64,000 nt of DNA, taken from NCBI GenBank assembly GCA_003443635.1, contig CP031964.1, forward strand, positions 2,946,321 through 3,010,320, written 5' to 3'. The notes beneath the pieces were generated by a model. It was not told the origin of the DNA and ran no database searches. It saw only the letters and a list, made by a program, of their open reading frames with translations. This document shows, one piece after another, positions 46,092-55,730 of this stretch. A program made the position numbers and the translations under genes. The stretch is from Flavobacteriaceae bacterium. GTDB lineage: Bacteria > Bacteroidota > Bacteroidia > Flavobacteriales > Flavobacteriaceae. Position 1 is the stretch's first letter; every line of letters begins with the position of its first letter.

Positions 46092-47000
46092 TTAGATACG
46101 CTCTGCAATTCTCAACTTAGCGCTTCGAGCTCTATTATTTACATCAATTTCTTCCTGTGTTGGAACAATAAGTTTTCCTATTTTTTTATACGGAACGCTT
46201 ACATTTCCATACACATCTTTTTCTGGTTCACCTTCAAACATTCCGCTTCTCATATATCGTTTCACCAATCTATCTTCCAAAGAATGATATGATATCACAC
46301 TTAAACGTCCTTCAGAAACTAACAATTCTGATGTTTGTTCCAAAAATGCTTTTAAAACCTCAATCTCTTGGTTTACCTCTATTCTAATAGCTTGGTAGAT
46401 TTGGGCCAAAATTTTATTTTCCCTTCTCGGAGGGAGGTATCTTTTAATTACCTGCTTTAGTTGCTCGGTAGTTTTAATTTCTTCATTTTTTCGCTCTGCA
46501 ACAATTGTTCTAGCCAAAAGTGGAGCTTGTCGCAACTCTCCATATTGCCAAAACACTTGACGCAATTGCTCCTCCTCATAATCATTAACGACATTAAAAG
46601 CAGACAAAGTATCCTCTTGATTCATTCTCATATCTAAATCTGCTTCAAAGCGTGTTGAAAATCCACGATCAGGAACATCAAATTGATGTGAAGACACTCC
46701 AAAATCAGCCAAAATTCCATTTACAGATTTTACACCATGAAATCTTAAAAATCGTTTAATATGTCTGAAATTTTCATTTATCAGTACAAATCGATCATCA
46801 TCAATTTTATTTAAAAGAGCATCTTTATCTTGATCAAACGCAAACAACTTTCCTTCAGAACCTAAACGACTTAAAATTTCCTTGCTATGCCCGCCACCTC
46901 CAAATGTAACGTCAACGTACACTCCATTTTTAATAATATTTAAACCATCTACGGTTTCTTTAAGCAATACTGGATTATGATATTTCATTGTAATCATCAT
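46092..47000 (-). CDS. rsmH: 16S rRNA (cytosine-1402-N4)-methyltransferase RsmH
   Basis: RsmH methylates C1402 of 16S rRNA in the P site. YHNPVLLKETVDGL at the start, the SAM motif VDVTFGGGGHSKEIL, ILADFGVSSHQFDVPDRGFS and ISYHSLEDRLVKRYMR are family hallmarks. Length is 302. The ATG at 47000 overlaps mraZ by 26 bases; an alternative ATG at 46988 (MKYHNPV) overlaps by 14 and fits homologues better. Confidence 0.96.
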   Translation of the reverse strand: MMITMKYHNPVLLKETVDGLNIIKNGVYVDVTFGGGGHSKEILSRLGSEGKLFAFDQDKDALLNKIDDDRFVLINENFRHIKRFLRFHGVKSVNGILADFGVSSHQFDVPDRGFSTRFEADLDMRMNQEDTLSAFNVVNDYEEEQLRQVFWQYGELRQAPLLARTIVAERKNEEIKTTEQLKQVIKRYLPPRRENKILAQIYQAIRIEVNQEIEVLKAFLEQTSELLVSEGRLSVISYHSLEDRLVKRYMRSGMFEGEPEKDVYGNVSVPYKKIGKLIVPTQEEIDVNNRARSAKLRIAERI

Positions 47001-47445
47001 CTTGTCCCATTACTTCTTCAGCTAAATCTGCAAAATCTAAAGTTGCATCATTTATAGCTTGCTCATATTTGTTCTTATCCCAGATTTCAAGAATATCTAT
47101 TGAAGAAGCTACTACCACATCTTTAGATATCTCTGAAAATGCAATTAAATCTTTCGGCACTAGTAAACGCCCAGAAGCATCAACCTCAACAAATTTCACT
47201 CCAGCCGTAAAACGACGGATAAAATCATTATTTTTCTTTTTAAATCGATTTAGCTTATTCACTTTCTGCATTAGCTTTTCCCATTCCTCCATTGGATATA
47301 ACTCTAAACAAGGCTGAAATACTGCTCGTTTTAATACAAACCCATTTTGCATTACAGGAGACAACTGCTTCTTTAATGCAGAAGGAAGCATTAACCTCCC
47401 TTTAGCATCAGCTTTGCATTCATATGTTCCTATAAGTGAATTCAC
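46975..47445 (-). CDS. mraZ: Transcriptional regulator MraZ
   Basis: MraZ is a DNA-binding protein that represses the dcw operon from its start in other bacteria. The 156 residues carry two SpoVT-AbrB folds: YECKADAKGRLMLPSALK (about 6-23) and FVEVDASGRLLVPKDLI (about 86-102). It is the first gene of the cluster. Three GTG-containing boxes with 10-bp spacing lie 52-78 bases upstream and are a likely binding site. Confidence 0.95.
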   Translation of the reverse strand: MNSLIGTYECKADAKGRLMLPSALKKQLSPVMQNGFVLKRAVFQPCLELYPMEEWEKLMQKVNKLNRFKKKNNDFIRRFTAGVKFVEVDASGRLLVPKDLIAFSEISKDVVVASSIDILEIWDKNKYEQAINDATLDFADLAEEVMGQDDDYNEIS

Positions 47446-47476
47446 TCTCTAAAAATTTGTGTATTGTAACTGAATT

Positions 47477-47523
47477 CAAATCTAATAAAAATTATTGCAC
47501 TTTTTACCACTTTTTACCACTTT
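47477..47523 (-). promoter_or_regulatory. mraZ promoter with triple MraZ box
   Basis: On the minus strand the region 47497-47523 reads AAAGTGG-TAA-AAAGTGG-TAA-AAAGTGC, three boxes with a 10-bp period. This matches the AAAGTG-N3 repeats reported as MraZ boxes in Mollicutes. The -7 box TAGATTTG lies at 47477-47484, about 31 bases before the mraZ start, so the boxes would cover the -33 region. Binding by MraZ is inferred. Confidence 0.7.
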
Positions 47524-47763
47524 GTTAATAAATTTATTGGAAAGACACAAAAAAACTCAGTAAAAACAACCTTATATAGGTTTTAATATTTAACATTCAA
47601 TAATTTAACTCTCTTTATTTTTTAATTAACAGAACTCTTATACATAGATTTATTTTGATAAAATGAATAAAAATAAGTTGCAAAAAAAGAGAGTAAAAAA
47701 GATTGATTTGAGGATAAAAAATCGTTTTATTATGAAGCTATATTTTAACTTAAATAAAATGTG
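47524..47763. other. AT-rich intergenic stretch between mraZ and the hydrolase gene
   Basis: I see no gene, RNA or strong hairpin here. It only separates the divergent promoters of the dcw cluster (minus) and the alpha/beta hydrolase gene (plus). Confidence 0.5.
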
Positions 47764-47771
47764 TAGATTTG
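47764..47771 (+). promoter_or_regulatory. -7 box of the alpha/beta hydrolase gene
   Basis: TAGATTTG matches TAnnTTTG, 26 bases before the ATG at 47798; no clear -33 box. Confidence 0.4.
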
Positions 47772-47797
47772 CTTCGATTGAAACGACTAACTGATAT

Positions 47798-48562
47798 ATG
47801 GCGCATATTTTAAAAAAAGAAGGAGAATATAATTACATTGAAGCTGGGGAAGGCACGCCAATAATTATACTCCACGGATTAATGGGTGGCCTTAGTAATT
47901 TTAGTGCTGTTACCGATTTTTTTAGCACTAAAGGCTATAGAGTTATTATTCCAGAACTCCCTTTATATAATTTATCTTTATTAAAAACTAACGTCAAAAG
48001 CTTTGCTAAATATCTTAATGAATTTATTGAGTTTAAACAATTAAACGATGTCATTTTATTAGGAAACTCTTTGGGCGGACATATTGGGCTATATCACACT
48101 AAACATTATAGTGAAAAAGTAAAAGCTCTTGTAATCACAGGAAGTTCAGGCTTATATGAAAGCGCTATGGGTAGTAGTTATCCTAAAAGAAGTGATTACG
48201 AAGTCATTAAAAAGAAAGCACAAGATGTTTTTTACGATCCCGAAATTGCTACTAAGGAAATTGTAGACGAAGTTTATGAAACTGTTAATGACAGAAATAA
48301 ATTAATAAGAACATTAACTATTGCAAAGAGTGCTATTAGACACAATATGTCTAAAGATCTTCCGAATATGCAAACACCTACTTGTATTATTTGGGGGAAA
48401 AATGATGTTGTAACTCCTCCTGAAGTTGCTGAAGAATTTAATCAATTACTCCCTGATTCCGATTTGTTTTGGATCGATAAATGTGGTCACGCAGCAATGA
48501 TGGAGCATCCAGATACATTTAACCAAATTTTATTTGATTGGTTAAATAAGAGGAAGTTTTAA
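47798..48562 (+). CDS. Alpha/beta hydrolase
   Basis: A soluble 254-residue serine hydrolase. The oxyanion-hole motif is ILHGLMGGLSNF (about 24-35), the nucleophile S91 sits in LLGNSLGGHIGL, the acid is the aspartate in WGKNDVVTPP and the histidine is in DKCGHAAMMEHP. The cap region is helical. Substrate is unknown. Only 12 bases separate it from engB, which follows on the same strand. Confidence 0.9.
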   Translation: MAHILKKEGEYNYIEAGEGTPIIILHGLMGGLSNFSAVTDFFSTKGYRVIIPELPLYNLSLLKTNVKSFAKYLNEFIEFKQLNDVILLGNSLGGHIGLYHTKHYSEKVKALVITGSSGLYESAMGSSYPKRSDYEVIKKKAQDVFYDPEIATKEIVDEVYETVNDRNKLIRTLTIAKSAIRHNMSKDLPNMQTPTCIIWGKNDVVTPPEVAEEFNQLLPDSDLFWIDKCGHAAMMEHPDTFNQILFDWLNKRKF

Positions 48563-48574
48563 GTTTCTTAAATT

Positions 48575-49171
48575 ATGCAAATTAAATCTGCAGAATTTGT
48601 AGTTAGTAATCAAGACGTTACTAAATGCCCTAGTAACAATATGCCTGAATATGCCTTTATTGGAAGGAGTAATGTAGGCAAGTCTTCTCTTATAAATATG
48701 CTTACCAGCCGCAAAAGTTTAGCAAAAACTTCCGGTAAACCAGGAAAGACACAACTTATCAACCATTTTTTAATTAACAAGAATTGGTTTTTAGTTGATC
48801 TACCAGGATATGGATATGCAAGAGTATCAAAATCATCAAAAAAAACATTTCAAAAATTTATCACTTCATATTTTGAGAAACGAGAACAATTAGTTTCTGC
48901 TTTTGTTTTGATAGATATTAGACATAAACCTCAACCCATTGATTTAAATTTTATGGAGTGGTTAGGCACAAATGGAGTTCCTTTTTCAATTATTTTCACC
49001 AAAGCAGATAAGTTAAAGCCTAAAGTTATTGAAAATTATATTGAATCTTATAAAGCTATTCTTCTTGAAACTTGGGAAGAAATGCCAAATCACTTTATTA
49101 CTTCATCTTCCAAAATTATAGGTAAGGAAGAATTGTTAAATTATATAGAGTCAATTAACAACTCACTTTAA
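48575..49171 (+). CDS. engB: Ribosome biogenesis GTPase EngB (YihA/YsxC)
   Basis: A TRAFAC-class GTPase needed for large-subunit assembly in other bacteria. G1 is GRSNVGKSS (30-38), G3 is [12 protein letters not shown] (about 66-77) and G4 is TKADK (about 144-148). Length (198) is normal. Its last 9 bases overlap the end of the convergent phosphatase gene. Confidence 0.96.
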   Translation: MQIKSAEFVVSNQDVTKCPSNNMPEYAFIGRSNVGKSSLINMLTSRKSLAKTSGKPGKTQLINHFLINKNWFLVDLPGYGYARVSKSSKKTFQKFITSYFEKREQLVSAFVLIDIRHKPQPIDLNFMEWLGTNGVPFSIIFTKADKLKPKVIENYIESYKAILLETWEEMPNHFITSSSKIIGKEELLNYIESINNSL

Positions 49172-50836
49172 TTTATCTAAAACTCGCATTATAGGCTTGC
49201 CTGTATTCGCATTAGGGAAACTAATTCCTAATAAAGCAGACATTGTAGGAGCTATATCTATAATTCTAGTTTTTTCCATTGTCTCTCCTGTTTTAATTCC
49301 TTTTCCAAAAAACAAAAGTGGCACATGAGTATCGTAATTAAAACCTGTACCATGGGAAGAACCTGTTGCTCTACCAGAACTAATATAAGCTGAGTTATTT
49401 ACATACAGTACATCTCCTGAACGCTTTTGATTAAACCCATTTTGAAGTACTAATTCTATGCCACTAATAAAACTAGTGTTTATCATTGTTGTCGCTGTAT
49501 ATGCTTTGTCAACATTTTCATAATTAATAATCTCATTTACTATTGCTTCTTGTACATCTTCTAAATTTAATTTTAATTCCGACACCTTAGCTCTATTCAA
49601 GAATATTTGATTATAGCCTGCGCTAAAATTTTCTATTAAATCTGATGTTCCATATGCTTTTTGCATAAAAGCACTCAATTTTTCGGACATTGCTCTACTA
49701 TCAACATAACCAGATGGAATTTTTATACTTTGCAAATATGACGGTACATTTACCGCACCGTGGTCGGCAGTTAAAAATACCGTATACTCACCCTTGCCTA
49801 TTTTAGCATCTAAAAAATTAAATAAACGCTCTAAATCTTTATCTAACCGTATATATGCATCTTCTACTTCTTTAGAGTTCACTCCAAAATTATGCCCCAC
49901 GTAATCTGTACTAGAATAACTTATAGTTAAAACATCTGTAATATTATCTAATCCTAGTTGCTCTCCTTCTATTGCAGCTAAAGTAAAATCTGTAGTTAAA
50001 CTATTCCCATAGGGTGTTGTTTTTAAAATATCGAAACCATCGTTATCATCTTTCAAGGCCGCTAAATCATAAGGAAATGTAGCTTCTTTTTTTCCTTTAA
50101 ACCCTCCTTCAAAATTATTTAAATCACTTCCACTTTCAATATAAGTTTCAATATCTAATAACGTGTTCCAAGGTTTTAAATAAGATTCTGTAGTTTTAGA
50201 ATTATTAAAATCATTTACCCATTTAGGCAGTTCTTTCATATAAAATGTACTCGAAATCCATTTCCCTTCATCTCTTCCATGAAACCAATACGCTGCATTA
50301 GCTGTATGACCAGCTGCTAAAATCGCGCCTCGATCTTTAATAGCAATTCCAATAGACTTGCCCTTCATTTGTGTAAACAATCTGTTTTCATCTGCAAAAG
50401 TGGTTGTTTTCATCCTATGTGGAGACATTTGTCCAGCTCTACTTTGTGACCCTACAGAATTAACTGAATCATCACCTGCACAATAAACATTTGCTTTTAT
50501 TTCTTTATCATACCAACTATTTCCTATTACACCATGATATTTTGGTGTTGTGCCTGTATAAATTGAAGCATGCCCTGGTCCTGTTGCCGTTGGAATATAG
50601 TTATAATGATTGTTTTTTAAATTAAATCCTTCATTAATCATACGCTTAAAACCTCCATTCCCATATTTATTATAAAAACGTGTTAAATAATCATAACGCA
50701 TTTGATCCACAACTATTCCAACGACTAATTTAGGGCGAGAGTTATCATTCTCCCTTGAAGCACTCGCTGAATTATTGTGATTTTCACAAGACAAACAGGT
50801 TAATAAAACTATAAAGATCAACAATGGCTTTTTCAT
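49163..50836 (-). CDS. PafA-like alkaline phosphatase, lipoprotein
   Basis: A periplasmic metal-dependent phosphomonoesterase. The N-terminal lipoprotein signal has lipobox LSC at residues 15-17. The metal aspartate is in [14 protein letters not shown] (38-51). The threonine nucleophile is in [17 protein letters not shown] (79-95). Further metal ligands are in [13 protein letters not shown] and [12 protein letters not shown], and a final histidine in [15 protein letters not shown]. This order fits PafA of Flavobacteriia. Length is 557. A minus-strand -7 box TATTTTTG (50863-50870) lies 27 bases upstream. Confidence 0.92.
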   Translation of the reverse strand: MKKPLLIFIVLLTCLSCENHNNSASASRENDNSRPKLVVGIVVDQMRYDYLTRFYNKYGNGGFKRMINEGFNLKNNHYNYIPTATGPGHASIYTGTTPKYHGVIGNSWYDKEIKANVYCAGDDSVNSVGSQSRAGQMSPHRMKTTTFADENRLFTQMKGKSIGIAIKDRGAILAAGHTANAAYWFHGRDEGKWISSTFYMKELPKWVNDFNNSKTTESYLKPWNTLLDIETYIESGSDLNNFEGGFKGKKEATFPYDLAALKDDNDGFDILKTTPYGNSLTTDFTLAAIEGEQLGLDNITDVLTISYSSTDYVGHNFGVNSKEVEDAYIRLDKDLERLFNFLDAKIGKGEYTVFLTADHGAVNVPSYLQSIKIPSGYVDSRAMSEKLSAFMQKAYGTSDLIENFSAGYNQIFLNRAKVSELKLNLEDVQEAIVNEIINYENVDKAYTATTMINTSFISGIELVLQNGFNQKRSGDVLYVNNSAYISSGRATGSSHGTGFNYDTHVPLLFFGKGIKTGETMEKTRIIDIAPTMSALLGISFPNANTGKPIMRVLDKLK

Positions 50837-50957
50837 TCAAAAAGTTTTAAAAAATGTGTTTCCAAAAATACTCTTTTTTTTAAACTGGCTTCTTATTTTA
50901 AATAATCATTAAAATACTGAGAGTAATTTTATAATTTAGCCATAACTTAGATTTACT

Positions 50958-51695
50958 ATGACGTATCTACATAATATTGGTCTTTATTTTTTAATGATAA
51001 AGCAAATCTTTCGAAAGCCAGTAAAATGGTCTGTAATGAAACCTCTTATTTTAAAAGATATTGATGATTTAGTGATTAGCTCTATTGGTATTGTCGCATT
51101 TATTTCATTTTTTGTAGGTGGTGTAATTGCCATTCAAACAGCTTTAAACATGTCAAGTCCAGTAATACCCGACAATCTCGTAGGATTTGCTACACGACAA
51201 TCTATTGTATTAGAATTTGCACCAACATTTGTCTCCATAGTTATGGCAGGGAAAGTAGGATCTTTTATAACATCTAGTATTGGCACGATGCGTGTTACCG
51301 AACAAATTGATGTATTAGATGTAATGGGAGTTAATTCTATAAACTATCTGGTTTTCCCAAAACTTATTTCGTTAATGCTTTATCCTTTTTTAATATCTAT
51401 AGGCATGTTCCTAGGTATTATCGGTGGTTTTACTGCTTGTTATTTTGGCGGTTTTGTGTCTACCCAAGATTATATTATTGGTGTACAATTAGACTTTATT
51501 CCATTTCATATTACATATGCTTTTATAAAAACATTCATTTTTGCTTTTGTTTTAGCAACCATTCCTTCTTTTCATGGTTATTATATGACAGGTGGCGCTT
51601 TAGAAGTAGGAAAAGCAAGTACTACTGCTTTTGTTTGGACTAGTGTTGTTATTATTCTTTTAAATTATGTATTAACCCAAATGTTATTAAGCTAA
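50958..51695 (+). CDS. mlaE: MlaE-family ABC transporter permease
   Basis: Permease of the phospholipid-trafficking Mla type. About five to six membrane helices, with the family segments GIVAFISFFVGGVIAIQTAL (about 42-61), LEFAPTFVSIVMAGKVGSFI (about 90-109), EQIDVLDVMGVNSINYLVFP (about 118-137) and YYMTGGALEVGKASTTAFVW near the end. Length is 245. It overlaps the ATPase gene by one base. An MCE-domain partner, usually nearby, is not in this window segment. Confidence 0.93.
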   Translation: MTYLHNIGLYFLMIKQIFRKPVKWSVMKPLILKDIDDLVISSIGIVAFISFFVGGVIAIQTALNMSSPVIPDNLVGFATRQSIVLEFAPTFVSIVMAGKVGSFITSSIGTMRVTEQIDVLDVMGVNSINYLVFPKLISLMLYPFLISIGMFLGIIGGFTACYFGGFVSTQDYIIGVQLDFIPFHITYAFIKTFIFAFVLATIPSFHGYYMTGGALEVGKASTTAFVWTSVVIILLNYVLTQMLLS

Positions 51696-52462
51696 TGATT
51701 GAAGTTAAAGATTTAAAAAAGTCATTCGGTAATACTCAAGTTTTAAAAGGGATAAGTGCTTCTTTTGAAATGGGAAAAACCAATCTTATTATTGGGCAAA
51801 GTGGTTCTGGAAAGACAGTGTTTTTAAAATGTTTACTAGGTCTTTTTGAATATGAACAAGGGAGTATTTCATACAACGGAAAAGTATTTTCAAGTTTATC
51901 TAGTGATGAAAAGCGAGAATTACGCTCAGATATAGGTATGGTATTTCAAGGCAGTGCTTTATTTGATTCTATGACTATAGCAAAAAACGTAATGTTTCCT
52001 TTACAAATGTTTACAAAACAGAGTAAAAGTGAAATGGAAGATCGCGTAAATTTTGTTTTAAAGCGTGTTAATTTAGATGGCGCTCATAATAAATATCCAT
52101 CCGAAGCTTCTGGCGGAATGCAAAAACGTGCTGCAATTGCAAGAGCTATCGTAAATAATCCAAAATATTTATTTTGTGATGAACCTAATTCTGGATTAGA
52201 CCCAAAAACTGCAATTGTTATTGATAACTTAATACAAGAAATCACAGATGAGTATCAAATAACTACTGTTATCAATTCTCATGATATGAACTCTGTAATG
52301 GAGATAGGTGAAAAAATTGTGTTTTTAAAAGATGGATTAAAAGCCTGGGAAGGCTCTAATAAAACCATTTTCAAAACAGATAATGAATCTGTTACTAATT
52401 TTGTGTACTCCTCTGAGTTATTTAAAAAAGTACGTCGAATGTACTTAGAAGAAAATCAATAA
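51695..52462 (+). CDS. mlaF: MlaF-family ABC transporter ATPase
   Basis: Walker A is GQSGSGKTVFLK (about 34-45), the signature is ASGGMQKRAAIARAI (about 134-148), Walker B is YLFCDEPNSGLDP and the switch histidine is in INSHDMNSVMEIG. The C-signature with GGMQKR rather than SGGQxQR is typical of MlaF. Length is 255. It is translationally coupled to mlaE and converges with the DUF389 gene with no gap. Confidence 0.94.
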   Translation: MIEVKDLKKSFGNTQVLKGISASFEMGKTNLIIGQSGSGKTVFLKCLLGLFEYEQGSISYNGKVFSSLSSDEKRELRSDIGMVFQGSALFDSMTIAKNVMFPLQMFTKQSKSEMEDRVNFVLKRVNLDGAHNKYPSEASGGMQKRAAIARAIVNNPKYLFCDEPNSGLDPKTAIVIDNLIQEITDEYQITTVINSHDMNSVMEIGEKIVFLKDGLKAWEGSNKTIFKTDNESVTNFVYSSELFKKVRRMYLEENQ

Positions 52463-53932
52463 TTAATTTCGCTTAATTACTATGGTATCTTCTTTAACCT
52501 CTTGTTTTAACCAGTCACTTAACTCCTTTTCTTTAACCAATTTAAGACTATCGTTTAATGATGCATTCCACTTTACATTAGCAACGCTCATTGTATCAAT
52601 ATTTATAAAATCTTTAGATTCCAACATTTTTGCATAGCTAAAATACTGAAGATCTGAAAAACGCACCTTGGCATCTCTTGCTAAATTAGTAAATGAAATA
52701 CTATTAGCTTGATTATTATTTTGTTCAATCTGTTGATTAAGATTTGTAATTTCAGTTTGCAGGTTTTCAATTTGACTCTGTAATCCGGAAATAATATTAT
52801 CTTTTTCACCAATTTCATCGATTGCACGATCATAGGCATCAGATATCTTATCGATACTTCTATTTTTATTGCCACTTATTTCTACCTCAAAATCTTTAAT
52901 TTTGTCATATCGTTTGACTTCATTTCGTAAATCTGCTTCAGTCGCATCCGTAATTTCCCCATTAAAATACAACGTGATTTTTTTATCATCAGGATTTAAA
53001 TTTCCGTTTTGAAACCACAATTCGTGATTAGATTCTATTTCATCTTTAACAAATTTGTTATAATCTTGTTCGTAGCCACTTAATTTTAAAACTGACAGAA
53101 AAGTCATTACTGCTGGCACCATAACAATTATTGCCAATAAAGATGCAAATCTAGCAGTACGTTTACGTTTAGCAGAATTAGCATATTTAAGCATTGGGAA
53201 TCGTAATAACTTTAATACGATAAATGTTGCTAGTGCAATAAAAATAGTATTGATTGTGAATAGATACATTGCACCTCTGAAAAATGTCCAATTTCCTTCT
53301 GCTAATGCGTATCCTGCTGTACACAATGGAGGCATCAATGCCGTAGCTATAGCAACTCCAAAAATAACCGAAGCAATCGTTCCTTTTTTAGTTCTAGCAA
53401 TGATAAGTGCTAAACCGCCAAAAAAAGCAATAAGTACATCTCGAATATCTGGTTTTGTTCTTCCTAATAATTCTGAGGTTTCTTGATTTAAAGGAAATAA
53501 CCAAAAGAACAAAAATGCAGTAATTAAACTCAGTACAATCATTGTTGCTAAGTTTATTAATGATTTTTTTAAGGTATCGATATCATTAATTGCAATAGAC
53601 ATTCCGACCCCTAAAATAGGACCCATTAATGGAGAAATTAACATCGCTCCAATAACTACTGCTGTAGAGTTTGCGTTTAATCCCACTGAAGCTACAAAAA
53701 TGGAACAAATTAATATCCAAGCTGTAGCGCCTTTAAATGGAATATCTCCTTTAATCGCTTCTATTGTAGCATCACGATCTGTATCATGACGAAAATCTAA
53801 AAGCTCGACCATAAAAGTTTTCATGCTTTCCCAAAGCCCTTTAGCATCTTCTTTTACAGCTTGCTTAGATTGTTCTACCGTTTGCTCTTTTGAAATCTCT
53901 TCATCAGAGAAATTAAATTTATTTTCTTCCAT
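52463..53932 (-). CDS. DUF389 (TIGR00341) membrane protein with C-terminal coiled coil
   Basis: The first about 60 residues are polar. Residues of about 70-285 hold the hydrophobic DUF389 core with ANSTAVVIGAMLISPLMGPI and GVAIATALMPPLCTAGYALA. After that a roughly 200-residue soluble part follows, with a predicted coiled coil at about 370-405 (ISGLQSQIENLQTEITNLNQ). The family is membrane-bound and of unknown function. Confidence 0.85.
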   Translation of the reverse strand: MEENKFNFSDEEISKEQTVEQSKQAVKEDAKGLWESMKTFMVELLDFRHDTDRDATIEAIKGDIPFKGATAWILICSIFVASVGLNANSTAVVIGAMLISPLMGPILGVGMSIAINDIDTLKKSLINLATMIVLSLITAFLFFWLFPLNQETSELLGRTKPDIRDVLIAFFGGLALIIARTKKGTIASVIFGVAIATALMPPLCTAGYALAEGNWTFFRGAMYLFTINTIFIALATFIVLKLLRFPMLKYANSAKRKRTARFASLLAIIVMVPAVMTFLSVLKLSGYEQDYNKFVKDEIESNHELWFQNGNLNPDDKKITLYFNGEITDATEADLRNEVKRYDKIKDFEVEISGNKNRSIDKISDAYDRAIDEIGEKDNIISGLQSQIENLQTEITNLNQQIEQNNNQANSISFTNLARDAKVRFSDLQYFSYAKMLESKDFINIDTMSVANVKWNASLNDSLKLVKEKELSDWLKQEVKEDTIVIKRN

Positions 53933-53970
53933 TAGTATGTAAAATGTTGGTCAATACACTTCAAAACACA

Positions 53971-55050
53971 TTACCCGTAATGTTCTCCAAATTTATTTTT
54001 GACACTTTGAAGTACTTTTTTTATATCTTGTTCTTTTGTTTTAGGAAAGATAAGTAAAACTTCGTCTTTATCCACAATTATATAATCTTTCAAGCCATCA
54101 ATCACCACAATTTTATCATTTTTGGTTCGAATCATATTACCTGAAGCATCTTCAATTAATGTTCTTGCATTTACTAAAGCATTTTTATGTTCATCTTTAT
54201 CTAATTTATCATATAAGCTACCCCAAGTTCCTAAATCATTCCAATCAAATGTTGCTGGAAGCACGTATACATTTGATGATTTTTCCATGATTGCATAATC
54301 TATCGAGATGTTTTCGGCTTTACCATAATTATCTCTTATAAAATCGTCTTCTAAATCTGTATTGTATACTTCTATTCCTTTTTCAAAAAGTTGAAATAAT
54401 TCTGGCTTCTGCTTTTGGAATGCATTAATTACATTAGTAATACTCCATATAAAAATCCCAGCATTCCACAGAAAATTTCCTTGCGTCAAAAATTCTTTAG
54501 CAGTTTCATAATTTGGTTTTTCTCGAAACTGTTCTACCGATTTTATAGTTTTCGCTGAGTTTTTATCATACTCAATATAACCATAACCCGTATTTGGAAA
54601 TGTAGGTTGTATACCCAAAGTCATCAAGGCATCATTTCCTGAACAAAAATCAAAAGCTTGCTGTACATCTTGGGTAAAAGCAACTTCGTCTTCAATCCAA
54701 TGATCACTGGGTGCTACAATCATTACTGCATCAGAGTTCTCTTTCTGTATTTTTAAAGCAGCATATAAAATACAAGGAGCTGTGTTTCGCATCGCAGGCT
54801 CCAAAACTACTTGCCGTTGTGTAATTCCTGGAAGTTGTTCAAACACTAAATCATTATAACGTTCATTAGTAAGGATAAAAATATTTTCTTCAGGAATTAG
54901 ATTTGCTAAACGATTAAATGTTTTTTGAATGAGTGTATCACCTGTGCCCAACATATCATGAAATTGTTTTGGGAACTCTTGAGTACTCACAGGCCAAAAT
55001 CGTGAACCTACTCCTCCTGCCATTAAAACGGCATAATAATTTTTATTCAT
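53971..55050 (-). CDS. manC: Mannose-1-phosphate guanylyltransferase
   Basis: Makes GDP-mannose from mannose 1-phosphate and GTP for surface glycans. The nucleotide-binding N-terminus is VLMAGGVGSRFWPVSTQEFP (8-27), with IVAPSDHWI near residue 109 and the sugar-site segments GYGYIEYD and FREKPNYETA. Length is 359. There is no fused phosphomannose isomerase domain, unlike longer ManC/AlgA proteins. Confidence 0.93.
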   Translation of the reverse strand: MNKNYYAVLMAGGVGSRFWPVSTQEFPKQFHDMLGTGDTLIQKTFNRLANLIPEENIFILTNERYNDLVFEQLPGITQRQVVLEPAMRNTAPCILYAALKIQKENSDAVMIVAPSDHWIEDEVAFTQDVQQAFDFCSGNDALMTLGIQPTFPNTGYGYIEYDKNSAKTIKSVEQFREKPNYETAKEFLTQGNFLWNAGIFIWSITNVINAFQKQKPELFQLFEKGIEVYNTDLEDDFIRDNYGKAENISIDYAIMEKSSNVYVLPATFDWNDLGTWGSLYDKLDKDEHKNALVNARTLIEDASGNMIRTKNDKIVVIDGLKDYIIVDKDEVLLIFPKTKEQDIKKVLQSVKNKFGEHYG

Positions 55051-55090
55051 TTATATTTTTATTCATTCATGCAAAAGTGAAGATTATTTA

Positions 55091-55687
55091 TTAATCTAAT
55101 AAATCCACTTCAGCATTTGGGTTAAACAAATACACTTTTCCTGTATCTATCTCAACACATTCGTATCGTTTCACTCTTTTGCCTCCTTTTTTAAACTCTC
55201 TTCCATTATACATCTTAAATCTACTTCCTAAAGGTACTTCAAAAATATAAGTTTTACCATTAGGCGCATCAAATTGCTTTAATGCTAATGCTAATTTAAT
55301 ATCAGTATCACTAGACGCCTTTGGGTTTTTAAAATGATTTGCTAATAGCGGAAGAAGATCATCCGTAAATATACTAGGGTGTATATATGGTAACATTAAA
55401 TGTTGAAACGTACGTTTCCACTCTACTCCATGTGGCTTTATAAATCGCCCATAATTTTTATAGGCTTTTAAATGTGCTATTTCATGAATTAACGTGATTA
55501 AAAAACGATACTGATTTAAGTTAGAATTAATAGTTATTTGGTGTTTACCACTTGGTAATTTTTTATAGTCGCCATGTCGTGTTTTACGTTCTTGTTTTAT
55601 TTTAACTATAACGTTTTCGTTTGCTAATAGCTGTAAAACACCTTCAATGGCTTGCTCTGGAATATAATTTTGAAGCGTCTCTTGCAT
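55091..55687 (-). CDS. SprT-like zinc metalloprotein
   Basis: The 198 residues carry the zinc motif HEIAH (68-72) within LITLIHEIAHLKAYKNYG, followed by KPHGVEWKRTFQHLM, which gives the third histidine, as in SprT/YtdA-like and Spartan-related domains. The C-terminal part has no cysteine-rich zinc ribbon that I can see. The ATG at 55687 is preferred over an upstream start at 55783, which would run through the divergent gene's start. A minus-strand -7 box TATTTTTG (55693-55700) is just upstream. Confidence 0.85.
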   Translation of the reverse strand: MQETLQNYIPEQAIEGVLQLLANENVIVKIKQERKTRHGDYKKLPSGKHQITINSNLNQYRFLITLIHEIAHLKAYKNYGRFIKPHGVEWKRTFQHLMLPYIHPSIFTDDLLPLLANHFKNPKASSDTDIKLALALKQFDAPNGKTYIFEVPLGSRFKMYNGREFKKGGKRVKRYECVEIDTGKVYLFNPNAEVDLLD

Positions 55688-55692
55688 TATCA

Positions 55693-55713
55693 CAAAAATA
55701 AGTTTTATTTTCG
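55693..55713. promoter_or_regulatory. Overlapping divergent -7 boxes
   Basis: TATTTTTG on the minus strand (55693-55700) points to the SprT-like gene. TATTTTCG on the plus strand (55706-55713) points to the PLP enzyme gene at 55731. They sit back to back within 21 bases, so the two promoters probably interfere. Confidence 0.35.
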
Positions 55714-55730
55714 GAAGAATTTCAATAGTA

